Part shown: positions 59,144 through 64,000 of the stretch, in pieces
Layout: each line of letters starts with the position of its first letter
Position numbering within the stretch: position 1 is the first letter of the stretch
Assembly (NCBI RefSeq): GCF_008831285.2
Contig: NC_045139.1
Coordinates: 2,426,704-2,490,703, forward strand
From: Nymphaea colorata
Taxonomy: Eukaryota > Streptophyta > Magnoliopsida > Nymphaeales > Nymphaeaceae
Direction: 5' to 3'
DNA length: 64,000 nucleotides
Position numbers and translations under genes: made by a program
The notes under the pieces: model-generated
The model's input: the letters and a program-made list of their open reading frames with translations, nothing else
What the model was told of the DNA's origin: nothing
Databases searched by the model: none

Positions 59144-61005
59144 AGTTTAGGGGCAAGGCAGACAGACGTCCACATCGCCGTTGGTACAGAGGGTACTGGT
59201 ATGCATGGGCGTGATACACCTTTTATTGGGGTTTTTGCGTGTGGCCAGGCTGAAGATACTAGGGCCCGAGCTCCTTTATCGCGGTGCTGACCCTCCCAGG
59301 TTTAGCCATCGCCGTCACCGTCACCGTCGCCGGAAAATGTCCGTCTAAATGCTAAGCATATAGAGATAAAAGAGGCCGAGGAAGTCCAAGCCAATTGTAT
59401 ATTAAATGCGCCTTTCGGCCGGCAAATCCAGTTTGCATCTTCCCAATGGCGAAGAGGCAATATGAAGTTTTAAGCGGTAGTGATCTTAGAGGAGTTTATG
59501 ATGTATTTTATGTTTAGCTTGTCACTTTGTTTCCGCTAAAGTCTTATTTTTGGAACATAATGCACACACGTATCATAAGACAAGGATGTACGTGGTTAAA
59601 GCTTAAGACAGACTAAGGTCTTCTTACATCCTTACTAAGTCTCTAATATTAACAAAACTGTAAAAAAAATTACAATAATACCCATATTCACAAATTTGAA
59701 AAATCCTATCAAATTGGGATCAAGCTCCACACTTGGAACAGTTTAATGCCAAATTTATAATTAACATATTGCCACAAGAACCCAAGATGTCAGATTTACT
59801 TTGTTTTTCTGAACTGCAAATGATGACAGACATTATTCTTGAGCTGAATGTATAACTATAAGTTCATCCAAGTCTCGATAAAACTCTAAATCTAAGGGCG
59901 AAGGGGAAGGAAAAAGGTTTCGACCTCTCTCTCATTTGGGGCGGTCGGATTCTCTCCCACCTGAATAAGAAGTCAAGAAAAGGGCTTGTACCGTCGAAAC
60001 AGGCCTACTTGAAGGGTATTTTGGTCATTTACAAAAAAACATTTTATACATTCTTGTTTTTATGCATTCCATAAAATGTTATTTTTCCTTATTTTCCTTT
60101 TTGTCCTTATACAAAGGGTTTTTCATTTCACAGACCAGGGTCTTTACAGTAATTTCGCACTCCGAACATGCACCAGGGCGAAGCATATAACGTTAGAAAG
60201 GCCTCGAGGCTCAGGAAGGGCGAGAGTTGAATGCACAGAATATTCGACCAATGAGTTTCCCATTTTAACTGAAATCATATTCAAGTAAATTTATAGACAA
60301 GTTTCTCCAAGTTTATGTCTCATCGAGGGAAGCTTCCAGCTTTTGGGAAGCGAGTAGGTAAAAATTTCGTGTATCATAGAATACATTTGAGTTAACCTAT
60401 TCCCTCATTCAAACAGGTCATGTATAGGTCAAAGGGCATTTTTCACCCTTGGGAAAGAAATTCACATGTCCAAGACCTTAAAAAATCAGGAAATTTCTCG
60501 TTCCAAACACGGGCCCCTTAAGAAACAGGAATATGTAAGAAAAAGGAAAATTATTTTGATATACATGGAAACCACTGTTGAAACTGCATGTTCTATGTAT
60601 GGTAGCGACCAATTAAACATACCCAAAAAGAACCACATATACAAACAAACAAAAAAATGTAGCAATAATATGAAAAATTTAAAACTGAGAACTGAAAAGG
60701 CTGACGGCTGCATTATCTCATGCGTGCATTTTACTACTACTTTCACACTCATCTGCTAAAAAATGCTTCATCATCACCTCTGCACCAAAGGCGTTTGCAC
60801 GCGAGGATCCCCTTTTTATCTTCATCCTTTGCCTCCCCACTTCCTTCTCCACTGAGAAACAGAGAGAACCAATTTCGCAGATTTCGAATACAATTGAACA
60901 AGCATCGAATATATTCAAATGAGGCTATTTCCATCGTCCGAGTAAAGACGGAAGCCACCCCCTTCCCTCTTAACCACTTCTCTCCATGTTCCATAGGGTC
61001 CAAGG
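59144..61005. other. intergenic, no gene seen
   Basis: 59.15-59.35 kb is GC-rich with a (CCGTCA)n-like stretch (GCCGTCACCGTCACCGTCGCC). 60.7-61.0 kb has overlapping frames on both strands of 66-109 residues without any recognised domain. Otherwise AT-rich. Confidence 0.45.
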
Positions 61006-61552
61006 TAGGGGTGAACAACAAGTCGAGCTCGAGTAGCTCGACTCATTAAAACTTGGCTCGTGAACGAGTTCGAGCTGAGTCATTTGCTTAACCAGTCAAG
61101 CTCGAATTCATGAGTCGACCTGTTCAAATAATCGAGTTGAGTTCGAGCTCAAAACATAACTGCAAAATTGATCTTGAGCCTTAATCGAGTTTGTCAACCC
61201 GTAATTAAGTCGATATATTCAAACAAGTTTGCCGAGTTTTAATCGAGTCGAGCTCGAGCTCGAGCTCAACATGTAACGATGAATATCAATTATATTCAAA
61301 CGATTTTGCTGAGCGTTAATCGAGTCGAGCTTGAGTTCAACACGTAACGATGAATATCAATTCTATTCAAACGAGTTTGTTGAACCTTAATCGAGTTGAG
61401 CTCAAGCTCAACATGTAGCTGCCGAGTCAAGCTCGAGTTACTTCCATCAAGCTATTCTCAAAGCTCGAGCCAAGTCAAGCTTGAGGTTTTTTTAGTTTAG
61501 CCGAGCTCGAGCTGACTGAACTTGGGCTCGACTCGGCTCATGTTCACCGCCA
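61006..61552. mobile_element. hAT-type MITE, 547 bp, GAGCTCGAG-rich
   Basis: Ends TAGGGGTGAACA and TGTTCACCGCCA are inverted copies at 9 of 12 positions. The flanks GTCCAAGG (60998-61005) and GTCCAGGG (61553-61560) form an 8-bp target duplication with one mismatch. The interior contains three diverged internal copies of a segment with AACGATGAATATCAATT and CAAACGA.TTTGCTGA, and many GAGCTCGAG words. No coding capacity, so it depends on a transposase elsewhere. Confidence 0.8.
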
Positions 61553-62677
61553 GTCCAGGGTAGCTTTTGGTGTCTCAAATTGATGCCCCCTCTATGCTTG
61601 AGCTTGCATTTCGGTCTCCTTTTCAGCCATTGTGCCAACCCCATTGAAAATCGGCAATGGTTCAATTTAAATTGGCTATTTCTAGTCAATTTTTATAACA
61701 GTGTAGACTAACTTTTCTCCAGTGAAAGTTGGCACAGATTAAAACTGCCAATCAATCGAAGGTGGAGTCCACTAGAGCACCAACATGTGCATGGGCACTT
61801 GCAATCCCTTCACACCCACAAAAAGCATGCAGAAAGATGCAGCCACACCCATAAATAATGTGGTCTACATGCTTTTTGGAGGAATCCTGTCCTTTGCCCA
61901 CCATGGGCATGCTGGTATATTAGTTTGTTACTGTCTCTTTATGGTGAATGCCCTAGAAAGAAAAGCATCCATGGCAGCCTTTGCACATGAGCATGGAGAA
62001 ACTGGATTAATCTAATTGGGTTCTTCTCATAGACAAAGAAGGGGACCTACCACTGTAATTTTTTTTTAACCTTTTGTTTAATCTTCAACTTTCAAGTTTT
62101 GGGTCGCTTTTTAACTTTTCTTTACCTGCATTGATCAGAAACTGAGGGGTTAGTCATTTATAAAGTTAAAAGGGAAGAAGAAATACATAACAGAGATAGT
62201 GCTGGTCATGGCCACTGTCAGGAGAAAACCAGTAAGAAATTCTAGATTGCTGCAGTTGTTCTCATGATGCTTCATTAGTGGCTTCCACAACGGGCAAAAG
62301 AACTTTTCTGGTAAGCCTGATTACCGAGGCGAAACAAGTCATTAAATTTCCGAGCTTACTTAATGATCTCTTTCTTGAAATGTAAGCCTAGAGCTTACGC
62401 AGACTTCTACTGATTTACATCATAAATGTTCCTCGAGTATTGAACTCTTACCTCCTTCAACTTGAAAACTCTTGACCTCCTTCAACTTGAAAGTTGTAAT
62501 TAGTCGAAAATTTTTAGCTGAAAGTCACTAATGCACTAAGTGAGCGATTCTTTAACTATTTAATACATCCTAGGGCCTCGGGTAGTTTTGTAGGAGGAAC
62601 ACTCCATAAGTACTACATGAATATGCTTCGGAGTTTGATTGATTGAGAAACACTAAAATATCGCTATAAGATGACAC
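61553..62677. other. intergenic, nothing recognised
   Basis: A 76-residue plus frame at 61785-62015 shows no family. CTCCTTCAACTTGAAA is tandemly repeated near 62451-62490. No gene supported. Confidence 0.45.
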
Positions 62678-62829
62678 AAGTGGCGGAGCTACATATAGGC
62701 TGGTGTGGGCAGTTGCCCGCACCAGCTTCTCAATTTTCTTCTGTTTTTTGTAAGCATGTAACTGCCCCTTGTGGTATGAGAACTTGTGAATCAGTGTCCT
62801 TTCATAAATTTTTTCTGGCTTCGCCACTG
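62678..62829. mobile_element. hAT-type MITE, 152 bp (GTGGCGGAG family)
   Basis: Starts AAGTGGCGGAGCT and ends GGCTTCGCCACTG, inverted repeats with two mismatches. Flanked by GATGACAC (62670-62677) and GATAACAC (62830-62837), an 8-bp target duplication with one mismatch. The CAGTGGCGGA-type terminus is the one commonly seen on Tip100-like hAT elements in plants. No coding capacity. Confidence 0.8.
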
Positions 62830-62837
62830 GATAACAC

Positions 62838-63896
62838 CTGGCTCCACCGATGCTAAATATGTTTTAGATAATAATGTAGCTTACGATAGAACATTTTTTT
62901 GGTTTCTCATCATGTCTGTTGAAAAATTAAAAGTTTAGTTATTTGGAAAAGTCAGAAGCCACAGTGTCTCATTTATAAACAAATTGAATGTTGACTCCAA
63001 GATGATTAATAATGGAAAAGGATGGGCTGTCCAATGACACATGAATAAAAAATCAAAGTGCTTGTCCCACTGCATGTAAAGATCAAGGTCTTAAATGTAA
63101 ATTATTGGGGAGTGGTATTACCCTTGAAGGTGGTGATAGAATCTATTCTTCCAACTCATGCTTAGGTTTGTAATAAATTAATGGGTCTTTTTTCTCTTTG
63201 TTGTAAAAAGTTAGTCACCAAGAGACCAAATCTTATCGAAAGCAAGCCGGCTTCGGCCCTCTTATTGGATGATAGGATGGAATACTTCTCATGTTCACCA
63301 AACTTAATGCATAAAATCATAAGAAAAACAAGAATTTATAGTGTTCAACAATAAGAATGAAATATAATTTTATGGTAGTTCAATTGATCATACTTATTTA
63401 TTTCAAAATACTGGGAATCTCTTTATTTTATTGATTTGCTGGATGTTGGCAAGAATTTGTAGCTTGCTTGTTGATGTAAAAGCCCCAGTAACTTTCTTTT
63501 TTCTCACCAAAAGTCTCTGATTGCTTTAGCTTTGCAGTAAAAGAAATACGCTTGGAATATTAAGGTTTTGAGCACATTTAGACAACAAATTTGTGAAATC
63601 AAGATCCAGATTTGTTTATAGCAATGTTAAGCTTAATTACAGAAAAATTGGTAAGGGAACATCAAATTTCACGGCATGTTTACAATTAATAAGTAAGTTT
63701 TTATGCGGATTCATGAATCGTATTGACCTATTATACACAATAACCAATTATGTGAGCTCTTTGTATGAACCCTAATAACTTTGTATCCTGATCTCTGTCT
63801 CTCCCTCATAGAGTCAACCTCGAAGCTGTATTTTACATTTGTCAACAGTGAGGCTCGATTTACCAAAAACTGTTACGCATGTTTATTTTCAAAGCA

Positions 63897-63900
<4 letters not shown>
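62838..63900. other. intergenic, nothing recognised
   Basis: AT-rich. No gene, repeat array or transposon ends seen. Confidence 0.5.

Positions 63901-63984
<84 letters not shown>
63901..63984. repeat. long (TA)n microsatellite
   Basis: About 42 uninterrupted TA units near the right edge. The exact length may be affected by assembly. Confidence 0.95.
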
Positions 63985-63987
<3 letters not shown>

Positions 63988-64000
63988 AGGCTCATTAATG

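Overview
This is plant nuclear DNA. It is AT-rich, its genes carry introns, and it holds TIR-type NB-LRR (TNL) resistance genes, a plant-class PPR gene, Ty1/copia retrotransposons primed by initiator tRNA-Met, hAT-type MITEs and many (TA)n, (GA)n and (CA)n runs. TNLs argue against a grass and fit a eudicot, a magnoliid or an early-diverging angiosperm; the species cannot be named from the sequence. Every intact or nearly intact host gene lies on the minus strand, apart from a partial gene at the left edge.

Layout. 1-228 is the last coding piece of a plus-strand gene that enters from the left. About 4.4-12.8 kb is TNL1. It has lost 126 codons of its TIR exon and carries an old copia element (Copia1, plus strand) in intron 1, but NB-ARC and LRR remain open from an internal ATG. 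About 13.5-14.0 kb is a copia scrap. About 15.8-24.6 kb is TNL2, a tandem paralogue of TNL1 with two nonsense codons and a 7-bp frameshift. Its intron 1 holds a complete, very young copia element (Copia2, minus strand) with a 1413-residue open gag-pol and LTRs identical by eye. 26.2-28.6 kb is an intact intronless PPR gene. 29.4-31.6 kb is an orphan TNL 3' end (LRR plus post-LRR domain) with a 1-bp frameshift. 34.9-35.5 kb is a 33-bp minisatellite. 35.9-39.8 kb is TNL3, the only TNL whose four exons fit together without a break (948 aa). Just upstream is a long, about 98% identical inverted repeat. 41.5-44.0 kb is a two-exon SOUL haem-binding gene and 46.0-49.6 kb a three-exon gene for a short mitochondrial enoyl-reductase-like Rossmann protein. 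From 49.6 to 64 kb I find no convincing gene, only repeats: a SINE-like unit, three or more MITEs and microsatellites.

How it fits together. The left 40 kb is a decaying TNL cluster. TNL1 and TNL2 share exon structure and intron-1 sequence, so they arose by tandem duplication, and each then took its own copia insertion in intron 1. TNL3 is the probable working receptor. The orphan LRR cassette downstream of it begins with the same splice phase and the same first residues as TNL3 exon 4, so it is either a relic of another copy or an alternative 3' end. The right side holds ordinary organelle-related housekeeping genes. Exon boundaries were inferred from reading frames, splice-site dinucleotides and comparison among paralogues in the window; for TNL2, TNL3, SOUL and the reductase-like gene the exon lengths add up to whole codons, counting the TNL2 7-bp insertion.
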